NCBI GenBank assembly: GCA_947474565.1
Contig: CANJIS010000004.1
Location: 62,001-126,000 of the forward strand
Reading direction: 5' to 3'
Length of the DNA: 64,000 nucleotides
Source of the DNA: Alphaproteobacteria bacterium
GTDB taxonomy: Bacteria; Pseudomonadota; Alphaproteobacteria; Micropepsales; Micropepsaceae
Below the pieces are notes generated by a model that saw only the letters and a list, made by a program, of their open reading frames with translations, was not told where the DNA came from and made no database searches. This document shows positions 26,024-36,773 of the stretch, one piece after another. The first letter of the stretch is position 1. Each line of letters opens with the position of its first letter. Position numbers and translations under genes: made by a program.

Positions 26024-27549
26024 TGTTCAAGCGCCTCGTTTCCGTCGGCGGCTTTACGCTTCTGTCGCGCATCACCGGTTTCATCCGTGACACGCTGCTG
26101 GCCTGGACTTTGGGCGCGGGCGTCCTGTCGGACGCGTTCTTCGTCGCTTTCCTGTTCCCCAATTACTTCCGCGCGATTTTTGGCGAAGGCACGATCAACC
26201 CAGCCTTCCTTCCGCGTTATGCCGCGCTCCATGCCAAGGGCGAACCGGAAGCCGCCGCCCGCTTTGCCGACAAGGTGTTCGCCTGGCAGTTGGCGGCACA
26301 GGTCGTGCTGCTGGGGCTGGCCACGGTCTTCATGCCCTGGATCATTCGCGTGCTGGCGCCAGGGTTTGCCGATAACCCGCAACAATTCGTGCTCACTGTC
26401 AGTCTGGCGCGCATCACGTTTCCCTATCTCATTATGACCCTGGTGGCGGTGCAACTCTCCGCCATGCTCAACGCCATTGATAAATTCTGGGCGGGTGCTT
26501 TCTGGTCCAATCTCCAGAACCTGGCGATGATCGGCACGCTTGTTCTCTGGCACTGGTTTCCCAATGCCGCCTATGCCGCTGCCTGGGGCGTGTTCATCGG
26601 CGGCGTGGCGCAGCTGATCTTCATTCTGTGGGCGGGCGCACGCGAAGGTCTGTGGCTGCGCATTACCTGGCCGCGCTGGACGCCCGAGATCAAAGAATTC
26701 TTTATCGCCTTTGGCGCGGTGACCTTCGGCGCTGCCAGCGTGGTGGTGGCGCCGCTTATCGACACTGTCCTCGCCAGCCTGTTGCCCATCGGCAGCCGAA
26801 CCGCACTTTATTATGCCGACCGCATCAATCAGTTGCCGTTGGGCGTGTTGGGCATTGCGCTGGGCACGGTGCTGTTGCCGGAAATGTCGGCGCGCATTGC
26901 CAAAGGTGACGATGCCGGATCAAGCGCTGCCCAGAACCGTTCGGCAGCGATGAGTCTTCTGCTGATACTACCTTTTGCGGCGGTCTTCCTTGTTATTCCC
27001 GGCACCATCATGCGGGCGGTGTTCGCCCATGGCGCTTTCAACGCCGATGCCGCCGGGCTTTCTGCCCTGGCCTTGATGGCCTATGGCGTGGGGCTTCCCG
27101 CCATGGCGATGGTGCGGATTGTCGCCAGCACCTTCTATGCCCGTCACGATACGCTGACGCCGGCGCGCGCCACTGTGATTGCCATCATTTCCAATATTGC
27201 GCTGAAGGTGGTCTTCGTCTGGGGCCTGCATCTGGGTGTTGCAGGGCTCGCGCTGGGTACAGCGCTGGGCGCCTGGATCAATGTCGGCATTCTCACCTGG
27301 TTTGGCCGCAGCCGCGCCTTGCTCTCGATTGAAACCATATTTGTAAAGTCGCTGCCGCCCGCATTTCTTGCCGCTGTTGCCGCTGGGGTAGGGGCCTGGA
27401 TCGGCGTGCGCCTCATTGCGCCCATGGCGGCTGGTCCCGCCAGCGATGTGGCCGGATTGATTGGCGCCATCGTGTTCGGCACCTGTGCCTATGTCGTGAC
27501 GGTGCTGTTGTTCCGCCGCGCGCTGCCTTTGGGACGATTGGCGCGATGA
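26023..27549 (+). CDS. murJ: Lipid II flippase MurJ
   Basis: A 508-residue inner-membrane protein with about 14 transmembrane segments that moves lipid II across the membrane for peptidoglycan synthesis. The N-terminus has the family block LVSVGGFTLLSRITGFIRD, followed by AFFVAFLFPNYFRAIFGEGTINPAFLP, which carries the functionally important arginines and acidic residue. The 1-bp overlap with tesA and 4-bp overlap with thpR suggest an operon. Confidence 0.97.
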   Translation: MFKRLVSVGGFTLLSRITGFIRDTLLAWTLGAGVLSDAFFVAFLFPNYFRAIFGEGTINPAFLPRYAALHAKGEPEAAARFADKVFAWQLAAQVVLLGLATVFMPWIIRVLAPGFADNPQQFVLTVSLARITFPYLIMTLVAVQLSAMLNAIDKFWAGAFWSNLQNLAMIGTLVLWHWFPNAAYAAAWGVFIGGVAQLIFILWAGAREGLWLRITWPRWTPEIKEFFIAFGAVTFGAASVVVAPLIDTVLASLLPIGSRTALYYADRINQLPLGVLGIALGTVLLPEMSARIAKGDDAGSSAAQNRSAAMSLLLILPFAAVFLVIPGTIMRAVFAHGAFNADAAGLSALALMAYGVGLPAMAMVRIVASTFYARHDTLTPARATVIAIISNIALKVVFVWGLHLGVAGLALGTALGAWINVGILTWFGRSRALLSIETIFVKSLPPAFLAAVAAGVGAWIGVRLIAPMAAGPASDVAGLIGAIVFGTCAYVVTVLLFRRALPLGRLAR

Positions 27550-28100
27550 GGTTGTTCGTGGCGCTGGCGATCCCCGACGCCGTCGCGCAAAGCCTGCTGT
27601 TGATCCAGGGTGGTGTTCCCGGCGCGCGCTGGCAGACACGCGACCAGCTGCATCTCACGCTGCGCTTTATCGGTGAAGTGGAGGGGCGCGACGCCGCCAT
27701 GCTCGATGACGCGCTGGCCGCTATCCATCTGCCCGCTTTCGATCTGCAATTGCATGCCGTTGGCCAATTCGGCGGGCGGCAGATGCATTCGCTCTGGGCC
27801 GGGGTGCGCAAGAACGAAACGCTGGAACATCTTCAGCGCAAAGTGGACACCGCCATACGCCGTGTCGGCCAACCGCAAGACGCCCACAAATTCACGCCGC
27901 ATGTCACCCTGGCGCGGCTGCGCCATCCCGAACAGGGCAAGGCGCTGGAATGGCTGACCCAGCATGCGCTTTATACCAGCGCTGAATTTACGGTTCGGAC
28001 GTTTAGCCTTTATTCCAGCAAGCTGACCAGCGATGGCAGTATCTATCGCGTGGAGCAGGACTATCCTTTGGAGAGTTATGATGACGAAGCTGACGATTGA
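27546..28100 (+). CDS. thpR: RNA 2',3'-cyclic phosphodiesterase
   Basis: A 184-residue enzyme of the 2H phosphoesterase fold. The two catalytic HxT motifs are HLT (36-38, in DQLHLTLRFIG) and HVT (119-121, in FTPHVTLARLR). It opens 2',3'-cyclic phosphates at RNA ends and can ligate RNA halves in vitro. Its start overlaps murJ by 4 bp and its end overlaps the phhB-like gene by 20 bp. Confidence 0.95.
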   Translation: MRLFVALAIPDAVAQSLLLIQGGVPGARWQTRDQLHLTLRFIGEVEGRDAAMLDDALAAIHLPAFDLQLHAVGQFGGRQMHSLWAGVRKNETLEHLQRKVDTAIRRVGQPQDAHKFTPHVTLARLRHPEQGKALEWLTQHALYTSAEFTVRTFSLYSSKLTSDGSIYRVEQDYPLESYDDEADD

Positions 28101-28383
28101 AGACTTGAAAGCCGCTCTGAAGCGCTTGCCGGACTGGCGGCTGGCCGATAGCCGCGAAGCCATCATCCGCAAATTCCAGTTTGTGGATTTTGACGCCGCT
28201 TTTTCCTTCATGACCCGCGCGGCGCTGAAGGCTGCGGCGATGGATCACCATCCCGAATGGTTCAATGTCTATAACCGGGTTGAGGTCGCGCTTGCGACCC
28301 ATGATGCCGGCGGCGTTACCCAGAAGGACATTGATCTGGCCACGGCCATGGATGGCTATGCCGCCATGAGCGGCGGCAAATAG
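28081..28383 (+). CDS. phhB: Pterin-4a-carbinolamine dehydratase
   Basis: A 100-residue enzyme that dehydrates 4a-hydroxytetrahydrobiopterin, recycling the cofactor of aromatic amino acid hydroxylases. The motif DHHPEWFNVYNRVEVALATH (about 58-77) contains the catalytic histidines, and GGVTQKDIDLA closes the domain. Two ATGs in a row (28078, 28081) follow GGAGA; the second has the better spacing. It overlaps thpR by 20 bp in another frame. No phenylalanine hydroxylase gene is in the window. Confidence 0.93.
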   Translation: MTKLTIEDLKAALKRLPDWRLADSREAIIRKFQFVDFDAAFSFMTRAALKAAAMDHHPEWFNVYNRVEVALATHDAGGVTQKDIDLATAMDGYAAMSGGK

Positions 28384-28533
28384 TCACCAGCCGTAACGGT
28401 CCATCACATAAAGTGTGAGGCTGGCCAGCAGCGGCGTGCAGATCACCGAAACGCCGAACCACAACGCGGGATTGCGCCGGTCCAGCTTGGCCCAATAGGC
28501 CACGCCCATCGCCGCCAACAAGTATAAGAACAT
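28384..28533 (-). CDS. 49-residue membrane protein downstream of acs
   Basis: An ATG at 28533, 5 bp after the acs stop and on the same strand, opens a 49-codon frame. It predicts two hydrophobic helices (MFLYLLAAMGVAYWAKL and about 24-45) joined by DRRNP, and ends RYGW. The stop abuts the convergent phhB stop. Position right behind acs, membrane topology and full use of the 155-bp gap argue that it is real. It could be a short partner of an acetate or monocarboxylate system, but nothing in the sequence proves that. Confidence 0.6.
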   Translation of the reverse strand: MFLYLLAAMGVAYWAKLDRRNPALWFGVSVICTPLLASLTLYVMDRYGW

Positions 28534-28538
28534 CAGCA

Positions 28539-30476
28539 CTATTGTTTGACCGCGTTCTTTACCAGATCATCCACCACGGACGGATCGGCCAGGGTCGAGA
28601 TATCGCCCAGGCTCGAGGTGTCGCCTTCCGCGATCTTGCGCAGGATGCGCCGCATGATTTTGCCGGAGCGGGTCTTGGGCAGACCCGGTGCGAACTGAAT
28701 GACATCCGGCTTGGCGATGGGCCCGATTTCATGCCCCACGAATTGTTTCAATTCGCCCGCCAGCGCCTCGCTGGCCGTCACGCCTGCCTTCAGCGTGACA
28801 TAGGCATAGATGCCCTGGCCCTTGATGTCGTGCGGAAAGCCCACCACGGCGGCCTCCGCAACATCCTTGTGGCCCACCAGCGCGCTTTCCACTTCTGCTG
28901 TGCCCAGCCGGTGACCGGAGACATTGATCACATCATCCACCCGGCCGGTGATCCAGTAATAGCCGTCGGCATCGCGGCGGCAGCCATCTCCGGTGAAGTA
29001 CTTGCCCTTATAAGTCTTGAAATACGTGTCGATGAAGCGCTGATGGTCGCCATAGACACTGCGCATCTGGCCCGGCCAACTTCTGGTCAGCACCAGATTG
29101 CCGGTGACCGCGCCCTCCAGCACTTTGCCGTCGGCATCCACAATCTCCGGCACCACGCTGGGCAGCGGTTTGGTGGCGGAGCCCGGCTTCAAGTCGGTTG
29201 CGCCGGGCAGGGGCGTGATCAGGTGTCCCCCGGTTTCGGTCTGCCACCAGGTATCCACGATGGGGCAGCGGCTGTCGCCCACCACGCGGTGATACCAAAG
29301 CCATGCTTCCGGATTGATCGGCTCGCCTACACTACCTAAAAGGCGCAAGCTGGCGCGGCTGGTCTTCTTCACCGGATCGTCGCCGTCCCGCATCAAGGCG
29401 CGGATGGCGGTGGGCGCGGTATAGAAGGTGTTGACCTTGTGCTTGTCGATCACCTCCCAGAAACGCGAGGTGGTGGGATAGTTGGGCACGCCTTCAAACA
29501 TCAGCGTGGTGGCGCCGTTGGCAAGCGGCCCATAGAGAATATAGCTATGCCCGGTCACCCAACCGACATCGGCGGTGCACCAGTAGATGTCGCCATCGTG
29601 ATAATCGAACACATAATGATGGGTCCAGGCGCACCACAGCAGATAACCACCGGTGGTGTGCAGCACGCCCTTGGGCTTTCCGGTGGAGCCAGAGGTATAA
29701 AGAATGAAAAGCGGGTCTTCGGCATTCATGGTTTCGGCGGGGCAATCCGCACCCACCTTCGCCGCTTCCTCGTGATACCAGCGGTCACGGCCATCCTTCA
29801 TCGAAACAGCGCCGCCCGTGCGCCTGACCACGATCACATCGGTGACGATACCGGCTTTGGCCAGCGCATCATCGACATTCTTCTTCAGCGGAATGGATTT
29901 TCCGCCGCGCACGCCTTCGTCGGCGGTGATGACGATTTTGGAATCGCAATCCTGAATACGTCCGGCCAGGCTGTCCGGAGAAAAGCCGCCGAACACCACC
30001 GAATGCACCGCCCCGATCCGGGTGCAGGCCAGCATGGCATAAGCCGCTTCCGGTATCATGGGCATATAAATGGTGACGCGGTCGCCGCGTTTGACGCCGC
30101 GCGCCTTCAGCACATTGGCGAAGCGGCAGACCTCGCCATGCAACTCTTTATAAGTGATGTGCTTGCTGTCCTTGGGATCATCGCCTTCCCAGATGATCGC
30201 GGTCTGGCCGCCGCGTTTTTCCAGGTGCCGGTCAATGCAATTGGCCGAAACATTCAGCGCCCCGTCCTCGAACCATTTGATATGCAGGTCGGCGGCATCG
30301 AACGACCAGTTGCCCACCTTGGTGAAGGGCTTGATCCAGGCCAGCCGCGCCGCTTCCTTGCCCCAGAAGGCATCCGGATCCTTCAACGCATCCTGATAGG
30401 CCGCTTCATACTGCGTCTTGTTCATGAAAGCGCGCGCCGCCCATTCAGCCGTAACTGGGATCAAAGTCTCGGACAT
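28539..30476 (-). CDS. acs: Acetyl-CoA synthetase (acetate--CoA ligase)
   Basis: A 645-residue cytosolic enzyme making acetyl-CoA from acetate, ATP and CoA through acetyl-AMP. The AMP-binding motif [11 protein letters not shown], the [16 protein letters not shown] and WWQTETGGH blocks, and the C-terminal [14 protein letters not shown] with the regulatory lysine targeted by Pat-type acetylation are all intact. It is divergent from the creatininase family gene (68-bp spacer). Confidence 0.98.
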   Translation of the reverse strand: MSETLIPVTAEWAARAFMNKTQYEAAYQDALKDPDAFWGKEAARLAWIKPFTKVGNWSFDAADLHIKWFEDGALNVSANCIDRHLEKRGGQTAIIWEGDDPKDSKHITYKELHGEVCRFANVLKARGVKRGDRVTIYMPMIPEAAYAMLACTRIGAVHSVVFGGFSPDSLAGRIQDCDSKIVITADEGVRGGKSIPLKKNVDDALAKAGIVTDVIVVRRTGGAVSMKDGRDRWYHEEAAKVGADCPAETMNAEDPLFILYTSGSTGKPKGVLHTTGGYLLWCAWTHHYVFDYHDGDIYWCTADVGWVTGHSYILYGPLANGATTLMFEGVPNYPTTSRFWEVIDKHKVNTFYTAPTAIRALMRDGDDPVKKTSRASLRLLGSVGEPINPEAWLWYHRVVGDSRCPIVDTWWQTETGGHLITPLPGATDLKPGSATKPLPSVVPEIVDADGKVLEGAVTGNLVLTRSWPGQMRSVYGDHQRFIDTYFKTYKGKYFTGDGCRRDADGYYWITGRVDDVINVSGHRLGTAEVESALVGHKDVAEAAVVGFPHDIKGQGIYAYVTLKAGVTASEALAGELKQFVGHEIGPIAKPDVIQFAPGLPKTRSGKIMRRILRKIAEGDTSSLGDISTLADPSVVDDLVKNAVKQ

Positions 30477-30510
30477 GGCGTGCTCTTTCGGGGCGGCGAG
30501 TGAATGGTGC

Positions 30511-30516
30511 TATAAT
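30511..30516 (+). promoter_or_regulatory. Possible -10 element (TATAAT) before the creatininase gene
   Basis: An exact TATAAT lies 28 bp before the ATG in the 68-bp acs/creatininase spacer. No convincing -35 box is seen (TTTCGG is 19 bp upstream), so the call is weak. Confidence 0.3.
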
Positions 30517-30544
30517 CCAAGTTCCATAAGCAAGACTGGTTCGT

Positions 30545-31291
30545 ATGCAGCTTCATCTTTCCACCTGGCCCGAGATCGAAGCCTATCTGGCGAAATCCAA
30601 AGCCATTATTATTCCGATTGGTTCGACCGAGCAGCATGGCCCCACGGGACTGCTCGGCACCGATGCGCTATGTCCGGAAATCATTTCCCGGCGCGCGGGA
30701 GACGAAGCGGGCTTTCTGGTCGGTCCCACCTTCAATGTCGGCCAGGCCCAGCATCATATGAGCTTCCCCGGCACCATCACCCTCAAGCCATCCACCATGA
30801 TCGCAGCAATGAAGGATTGGACCGAGAGTTTGCAGCGCCATGGCTTCGAGCGCATCTATTGGTTGAACGGTCATGGCGGCAACATCACCACCATCACCGC
30901 CGCTTTCTCTGAAATCTATCACGCCGTCACGTTCGCAGGCCCCGGCAACAAACCTTCGCTGCGTTGTCATCTGCGCAATTGGTGGGATTTACCCGGGGTC
31001 ATGGACCAGTGCCGCAGATTGTTCCCGGTGGGCGAGGGCAGCCACGCCACGCCGTCCGAAATCTCGGTCACCTGGTTCGGTTATCCGGAAATTGCCCGCC
31101 CGGGCGGCGAACTCAGCCCCAAAATCGCGCCGACGGGCCCCATTTTGGACGCCGAAGACTATCGCCGCCGTTTTCCGGATGGCCGCATCGGTTCCGATCC
31201 TTCCCAGGCGAGCATAGAAGCTGGGGAAAAAATCGTCGCCATGGCGGTTCAGGGCGTAATTCAGGAATTCCGCCAGTTCGCCGCGACCTGA
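30545..31291 (+). CDS. Creatininase family protein
   Basis: A 248-residue metal-dependent amidohydrolase-like protein. The N-terminal metal motif is GSTEQHGPTGLLGTDAL (about 26-42), followed by NGHGGN (about 107-112) and GSHATPSEIS (about 166-175), which together give the usual Glu/His/Asp metal ligands. Family members include creatininase, MftE and enzymes of riboflavin or F420-type pathways, so a role in creatinine breakdown should not be assumed. It lies just upstream of the TPP riboswitch but is probably a separate unit. Confidence 0.9.
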   Translation: MQLHLSTWPEIEAYLAKSKAIIIPIGSTEQHGPTGLLGTDALCPEIISRRAGDEAGFLVGPTFNVGQAQHHMSFPGTITLKPSTMIAAMKDWTESLQRHGFERIYWLNGHGGNITTITAAFSEIYHAVTFAGPGNKPSLRCHLRNWWDLPGVMDQCRRLFPVGEGSHATPSEISVTWFGYPEIARPGGELSPKIAPTGPILDAEDYRRRFPDGRIGSDPSQASIEAGEKIVAMAVQGVIQEFRQFAAT

Positions 31292-31330
31292 GCCGTTGCG
31301 TGTGCGCCCCCACAGGCCTAAATTGACCGC

Positions 31331-33270
<1,940 letters not shown>

Positions 33271-33274
33271 AGTT

Positions 33275-33296
33275 AAAGCCGCATCTTGCGCTTTTT
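33275..33296 (+). terminator. Probable terminator of thiC
   Basis: Stem AAAG-c-CGCA / TGCG-CTTT with one bulged base and a TCT loop, followed by TTTTT, 5 bp after the thiC stop. Confidence 0.6.
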
Positions 33297-33331
33297 CCTG
33301 CAAAAGCCTGGTGTTTCACAACTCCGGCATT

Positions 33332-33355
33332 GGTTCCCATGACTTTTTGGGAACC
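33332..33355 (+). other. Hairpin in the lipoprotein gene leader
   Basis: Perfect 7-bp arms GGTTCCC (33332-33338) and GGGAACC (33349-33355) with a 10-nt loop containing TTTTT. It lies 64 bp before the lipoprotein ATG. It may be a regulatory leader or part of the thiC 3' end. Confidence 0.35.
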
Positions 33356-33418
33356 TTGCTCCTCCGGAAGACGTTCTTCCCGGCAGTTGGATGGGTAAGC
33401 TGCATGAGGAGAACAGAT

Positions 33419-33673
33419 ATGCGTAATAAGGCAATTTTGGGTGTGTGTTTGGTCGCGACGCTGGCTCTTGCCGGTTGCGGCGGTCGTCCCGGTGAACGTG
33501 CCCTCAGCGGCGCGGCAATCGGTGCTGTCGGCGGTGCGATCATTGGCGCGGCTGCTGGTAACCCGGCTCTGGGTGCCGCTGCTGGCGCTGTGGCCGGCGG
33601 CGCCATTGGTGCCACCACCAGCCCCTGCGATGTCGACCTGAACGCGCGTAACGGCCGTCGCGACTGCCGTTAA
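33419..33673 (+). CDS. Glycine-zipper lipoprotein
   Basis: An 84-residue protein with a lipobox LALAGC ending at Cys20, so it is probably lipid-anchored in the outer or inner membrane. The region about 31-65 is a glycine-zipper (GAAIGAVGGAIIGAAAG and GAAAGAVAGGAIG), as in small SmpA/YMGG-like envelope proteins that can insert in membranes. A strong GAGGAGA ribosome site lies 6 bp before the ATG. A longer in-frame start would run back into thiC and is rejected. It is a single-gene unit with its own terminator. Confidence 0.88.
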   Translation: MRNKAILGVCLVATLALAGCGGRPGERALSGAAIGAVGGAIIGAAAGNPALGAAAGAVAGGAIGATTSPCDVDLNARNGRRDCR

Positions 33674-33694
33674 GGTTCGTTGAAGTTGGAGATT

Positions 33695-33726
33695 GGGCGC
33701 GCCCGCGAAAGCGGCGCGCCCTTTTT
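33695..33726 (+). terminator. Rho-independent terminator of the lipoprotein gene
   Basis: A perfect 9-bp GC-rich stem GGGCGCGCC / GGCGCGCCC with a 9-nt loop, followed by TTTTTCTT. Confidence 0.93.
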
Positions 33727-33736
33727 CTTGCGTGCG

Positions 33737-33991
33737 TTACCGTCGCCCGGCGATAGCGTGATAGGCCAGCAACACCAACACCGCGCCGATCACGGACACG
33801 AACAGCGACAGAAGAAAGCCGTTCGCTTCATATTCAAAGCCTGTGAGCTGGCGAAAAATGAACCCGCCGGCCACTGCGCCCACCAGACCCAGGGCAGTGT
33901 TGACCATACAGCCTTCGCCGCGCCGGTTTACGACCTTGCTGGCGATCCAGCCTGTCAGCGCGCCAAAAATAATCCAGCCCAGAATGATCAT
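33737..33991 (-). CDS. GlsB/YeaQ/YmgE family stress-associated membrane protein
   Basis: An 84-residue protein with three hydrophobic segments and the family pattern GWIIFGALTGWIASKVV, then MVNTALGLVGAVAGGFIF and a C-terminal helix. Formerly called transglycosylase-associated proteins; actual function unknown, often induced by stress. It lies 18 bp downstream of the Nramp-like gene on the same strand and may be co-transcribed. Confidence 0.92.
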   Translation of the reverse strand: MIILGWIIFGALTGWIASKVVNRRGEGCMVNTALGLVGAVAGGFIFRQLTGFEYEANGFLLSLFVSVIGAVLVLLAYHAIAGRR

Positions 33992-34009
33992 GGTTTGAAA
34001 TCGCAGTAA

Positions 34010-35299
34010 TTATTTCAACATCACATATACCATGGTGACCGTCGCCGCCGCCATCACCAGGGTGGCAAGCCAGCCCAGCGGACCCAGCACATTTCCGGCG
34101 CGGAATTTCCCCATCTTCTTCTTGCTGTGCATTACCACCATCATCGCGGCCATTATCGGCACCGCGATCAGGCCATTCAGCACCGCGCTCCAATACAGCG
34201 CCTTGATGGGATCGAGCGGCGAATAGTCGATCCCCAGGCCCAGCAACACCGCCGCGCCGATCACGGTGTAAAAGCCACGCGCCTGCCAGGGCATGTTGTC
34301 CAGCCCGCTTTTCCAGCCCTGGGATTCGGCGATGGCATAGCCCGCCGATCCCGCCAGCACAGGAATGGCCAGCAAGCCCGTGCCGATAATACCCAGGCTG
34401 AACAGGGCAAAGGCGAAATGACCGGCCACCGGCTCGAGCGCCTTGGCGGCATCGGCGGCGGTTTCGATATTGGTGACGCCAGACTGATGAAGGGTCGCGG
34501 CGGTCGAGATCATGATCGCCACCGCAATGAAGTTGGAAACCAACATACCGGTGACGGTATCCATCTTGATGCGCGCGATCTGGGCCGGGGCTTCTTTCGG
34601 CGCTTCCATCAGGGGGTGCTCGTCAGGCTTCTGTTCGACCTCTTCCACTTCCTGGGAGCTTTGCCAGAAAAACAGATAAGGGCTGATGGTGGTGCCGAAG
34701 ATCGCCACGATGGTTGTGGCGGCATCTTCAGTAAGCTGCGGATGCAGTCCGATCAGCCCCGCGCCGATCTGTGCCCAATCCAGCTTGATCATGAACAGCA
34801 TCGCGACATAGGCGAACAGGCTGAAGGTCAGGATGGTGAGGAAGCGGGCATAGCGCCGATAGGGTATGAAAAGCTGCAGCCCCAGCGAGGCCAGCGCGAA
34901 GGCGATGGTGAAGGTGTGCTGACCAAAGCCGGTCACCAGCTTGGCGGCCGCGCCCATCGCCGCCAGATCGGCGCCGACATTGATGGTGTTGGCGATGAAC
35001 AGCAGGGCGACCAGGCCGGTCACCAGTCCCCTGGGCATCACTTCGCGCATGTTCCTGGCCAGGCCATGGCCGGTGACCCGCCCGATCAGGGCGCTCACCA
35101 TCTGGATCGACACCATCAGGGGAAAGGTGAGAACCAGCGTCCAAAGCAGGCCGAAGCCGAATTGCGCCCCCGCCTGGCTGTAGGTGGCGATGCCGCTGGG
35201 ATCGTCATCCGCTGCGCCGGTGATCAGGCCCGGGCCCAGCTGATTGAGGACGGCGATTCCCTTGACGCGCGCCGGGAGGCTTTTGTTGTTTTGGACCAT
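34010..35299 (-). CDS. Nramp family transporter with non-canonical metal site
   Basis: A 429-residue inner-membrane protein with about 11 transmembrane helices of the LeuT-like fold. The helix-1 break reads DDDPSG (31-36), where canonical Mn/Fe Nramp proteins have DPGN. The helix-6 break reads TTISPYLFF (203-211), where MPH is usual. Both the Asn and Met metal ligands are therefore absent. This fits divergent Nramp-related clades whose substrates differ or are unknown, so the name MntH should not be used. A structured leader precedes it. Confidence 0.88.
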   Translation of the reverse strand: MVQNNKSLPARVKGIAVLNQLGPGLITGAADDDPSGIATYSQAGAQFGFGLLWTLVLTFPLMVSIQMVSALIGRVTGHGLARNMREVMPRGLVTGLVALLFIANTINVGADLAAMGAAAKLVTGFGQHTFTIAFALASLGLQLFIPYRRYARFLTILTFSLFAYVAMLFMIKLDWAQIGAGLIGLHPQLTEDAATTIVAIFGTTISPYLFFWQSSQEVEEVEQKPDEHPLMEAPKEAPAQIARIKMDTVTGMLVSNFIAVAIMISTAATLHQSGVTNIETAADAAKALEPVAGHFAFALFSLGIIGTGLLAIPVLAGSAGYAIAESQGWKSGLDNMPWQARGFYTVIGAAVLLGLGIDYSPLDPIKALYWSAVLNGLIAVPIMAAMMVVMHSKKKMGKFRAGNVLGPLGWLATLVMAAATVTMVYVMLK

Positions 35300-35314
35300 G
35301 TGTCTGCGGACAAC

Positions 35315-35390
35315 GCCTGAAAGATGAAAACGGTTATGCGGACTTACCGCGTTTCAGGCAAATGAAGCCCCGCCCTCGCGGGGCGGGTTT
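35315..35390. promoter_or_regulatory. Structured leader between the Nramp-like and SpoU genes
   Basis: Arms GCCTGAAA (35315-35322) and TTTCAGGC (35352-35359) enclose a GCGG-actta-CCGC hairpin (35338-35350). Next to it is a GC-rich hairpin CCCGCCC / GGGCGGG near 35370-35388. Read on the minus strand this is a folded leader 16 bp before the Nramp-like ATG. The known manganese (yybP-ykoY) riboswitch pattern is not evident. Confidence 0.35.
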
Positions 35391-35430
35391 GTGCTATTTA
35401 AGCATCGCATTCGCGATTCAGGGGCTGCAG

Positions 35431-35961
35431 GTGCGCGGTTATTTCGGCGTAGGCGTGGACGGCATTTCCAAGCCAATGAATCTGGGCAATCTGGTGCGGA
35501 TTTCCCATGCCTTTGACGCCAGCTTTTTCTTTTCCATCGCGCCCCGGCTGAAGCTGTCCGACGCCCAGAGCGACACCAGCAATGCGCAAGGGGCTTTGCC
35601 CTTTTACTCCTTTGCCGAGCCGGGCGACTTCCGCCTGCCGCTGGGGTGCCGGCTGGTGGGGGTGGAAATCACGGATGATGCGGTGGAGTTGCCGCGTTTT
35701 CGCCATCCCCAGCGGGCGGCCTATGTTTTCGGGGCCGAGCGCTTTTCGCTGTCGCCCAAGGTGCTGAAAGCCTGCGAGTTTGTGGTCAAGATTCCCACCC
35801 GCTTTTCCATCAATGTCGGCATGGCGGGGGCCATCGTTTTGTACGACCGGATGCTTCAATTGGGGGGCTATCCGGCGCGGCCGGTAAAGGCAGGCGGGGC
35901 AGGGGCTGTGCCGCCCCTTCACAAATGGGGTGCGCCACTGGCCAGACCAAGGGCGGATTGA
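35431..35961 (+). CDS. SpoU (TrmH)-type RNA methyltransferase
   Basis: About 176 residues. It starts RGYFGVGVDGISKPMNLGNLVR, which is the SPOUT family's motif 1 (N-x-G-x-x-R), continues with an ISHAFDAS strand, and ends with the motif 3 stretch IPTRFSINVGMAGAIVLYDR. These enzymes 2'-O-methylate tRNA or rRNA. GTG 35431 with AGGGG upstream is preferred; a longer ATG-start frame to 35362 adds residues from the hairpin region. The catalytic core is complete; the last 30 residues are poorly conserved and proline-rich. Confidence 0.88.
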   Translation: MRGYFGVGVDGISKPMNLGNLVRISHAFDASFFFSIAPRLKLSDAQSDTSNAQGALPFYSFAEPGDFRLPLGCRLVGVEITDDAVELPRFRHPQRAAYVFGAERFSLSPKVLKACEFVVKIPTRFSINVGMAGAIVLYDRMLQLGGYPARPVKAGGAGAVPPLHKWGAPLARPRAD

Positions 35962-36024
35962 AAAAATTTCACTGCGCCGCGCCGCTAGCCAAATCAGTCC
36001 AGCGCATGTTACTTGACGCGCCCA

Positions 36025-36768
36025 ATGACGGTTCCCGCCCTTCGCATTTCGCATCTGCGCAAAGTCTATCGCCGCGGTACCGTGGCGGTGGACGACATCT
36101 CCCTGACCGTTCCGGAAGGCGAGTTTTTCGGATTCCTGGGCCCGAACGGTGCGGGCAAATCCACCACCATTCACTGCACCACCGGTATCGCCGAGCCCAC
36201 GGCCGGCAAGATCGAAGTGTTCGGCATCGATGTGGTGAAGAATTATCGCGAGGCGCGCCGCATGGTTGGCCTCTGCCCGCAGGAATTTAATGTCGATGTC
36301 TTCGCCACGCCGCGCCAGATCGTGGACTGGATGGGCGGCTATTTCGGCATGCGGGCGGCGGCGCGCAAAGAACGCACCGATTTCCTGATGGAGCGGTTCG
36401 AACTCATTCCGCACCAGAAAAAATCTTTTCGCGAATTATCGGGCGGCCTGAAGCGGCGCGTGGTTCTGGCCCGCGCCCTGGTCAATGATCCACCGCTCCT
36501 GATCCTGGACGAACCCACCGCCGGTGTGGACGTGGAATTGCGCCGGGTGCTGTGGCGTTATCTTCAGGAAATCAACAAGGATGGAAAAACCATCCTGCTC
36601 ACGTCTCATTATCTGGAAGAAGTCGAGCGCCTCTGCCGCACCATCGCCATCGTTAACAAGGGCAAGGTTGTTCGCGAAGGCGCCAAAGAAGAGATCGCCG
36701 GAACCGACGGTCTTGAAGATGCCTATCTCAAGGCCACCGGCGCTGAGCCGGACCATGTGAAGGGCTGA
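36025..36768 (+). CDS. ABC-2 type transporter ATPase (YadG-like)
   Basis: A 247-residue ATPase: Walker A GPNGAGKST, signature LSGGLKRRVVLARALV, Walker B LLILDEPTAGVDVE, H-loop LTSHYLEEVE. The TAGVDVELRR form and the partner permease fit the YadG/YadH group. ATG 36025 is preferred over an in-frame TTG 12 bp upstream. The permease gene begins 5 bp after its stop. Confidence 0.94.
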   Translation: MTVPALRISHLRKVYRRGTVAVDDISLTVPEGEFFGFLGPNGAGKSTTIHCTTGIAEPTAGKIEVFGIDVVKNYREARRMVGLCPQEFNVDVFATPRQIVDWMGGYFGMRAAARKERTDFLMERFELIPHQKKSFRELSGGLKRRVVLARALVNDPPLLILDEPTAGVDVELRRVLWRYLQEINKDGKTILLTSHYLEEVERLCRTIAIVNKGKVVREGAKEEIAGTDGLEDAYLKATGAEPDHVKG

Positions 36769-36773
36769 CGCGG

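Noticed and set aside
35300..35430. Manganese (yybP-ykoY) riboswitch before the Nramp-like gene.
   Set aside because: The expected conserved loops are not recognisable. Only generic stems are present.
35362..35961. Longer start for the SpoU methyltransferase.
   Set aside because: The extra 23 residues come from the GC-rich hairpin region. GTG 35431 has a ribosome site and begins at the conserved domain.
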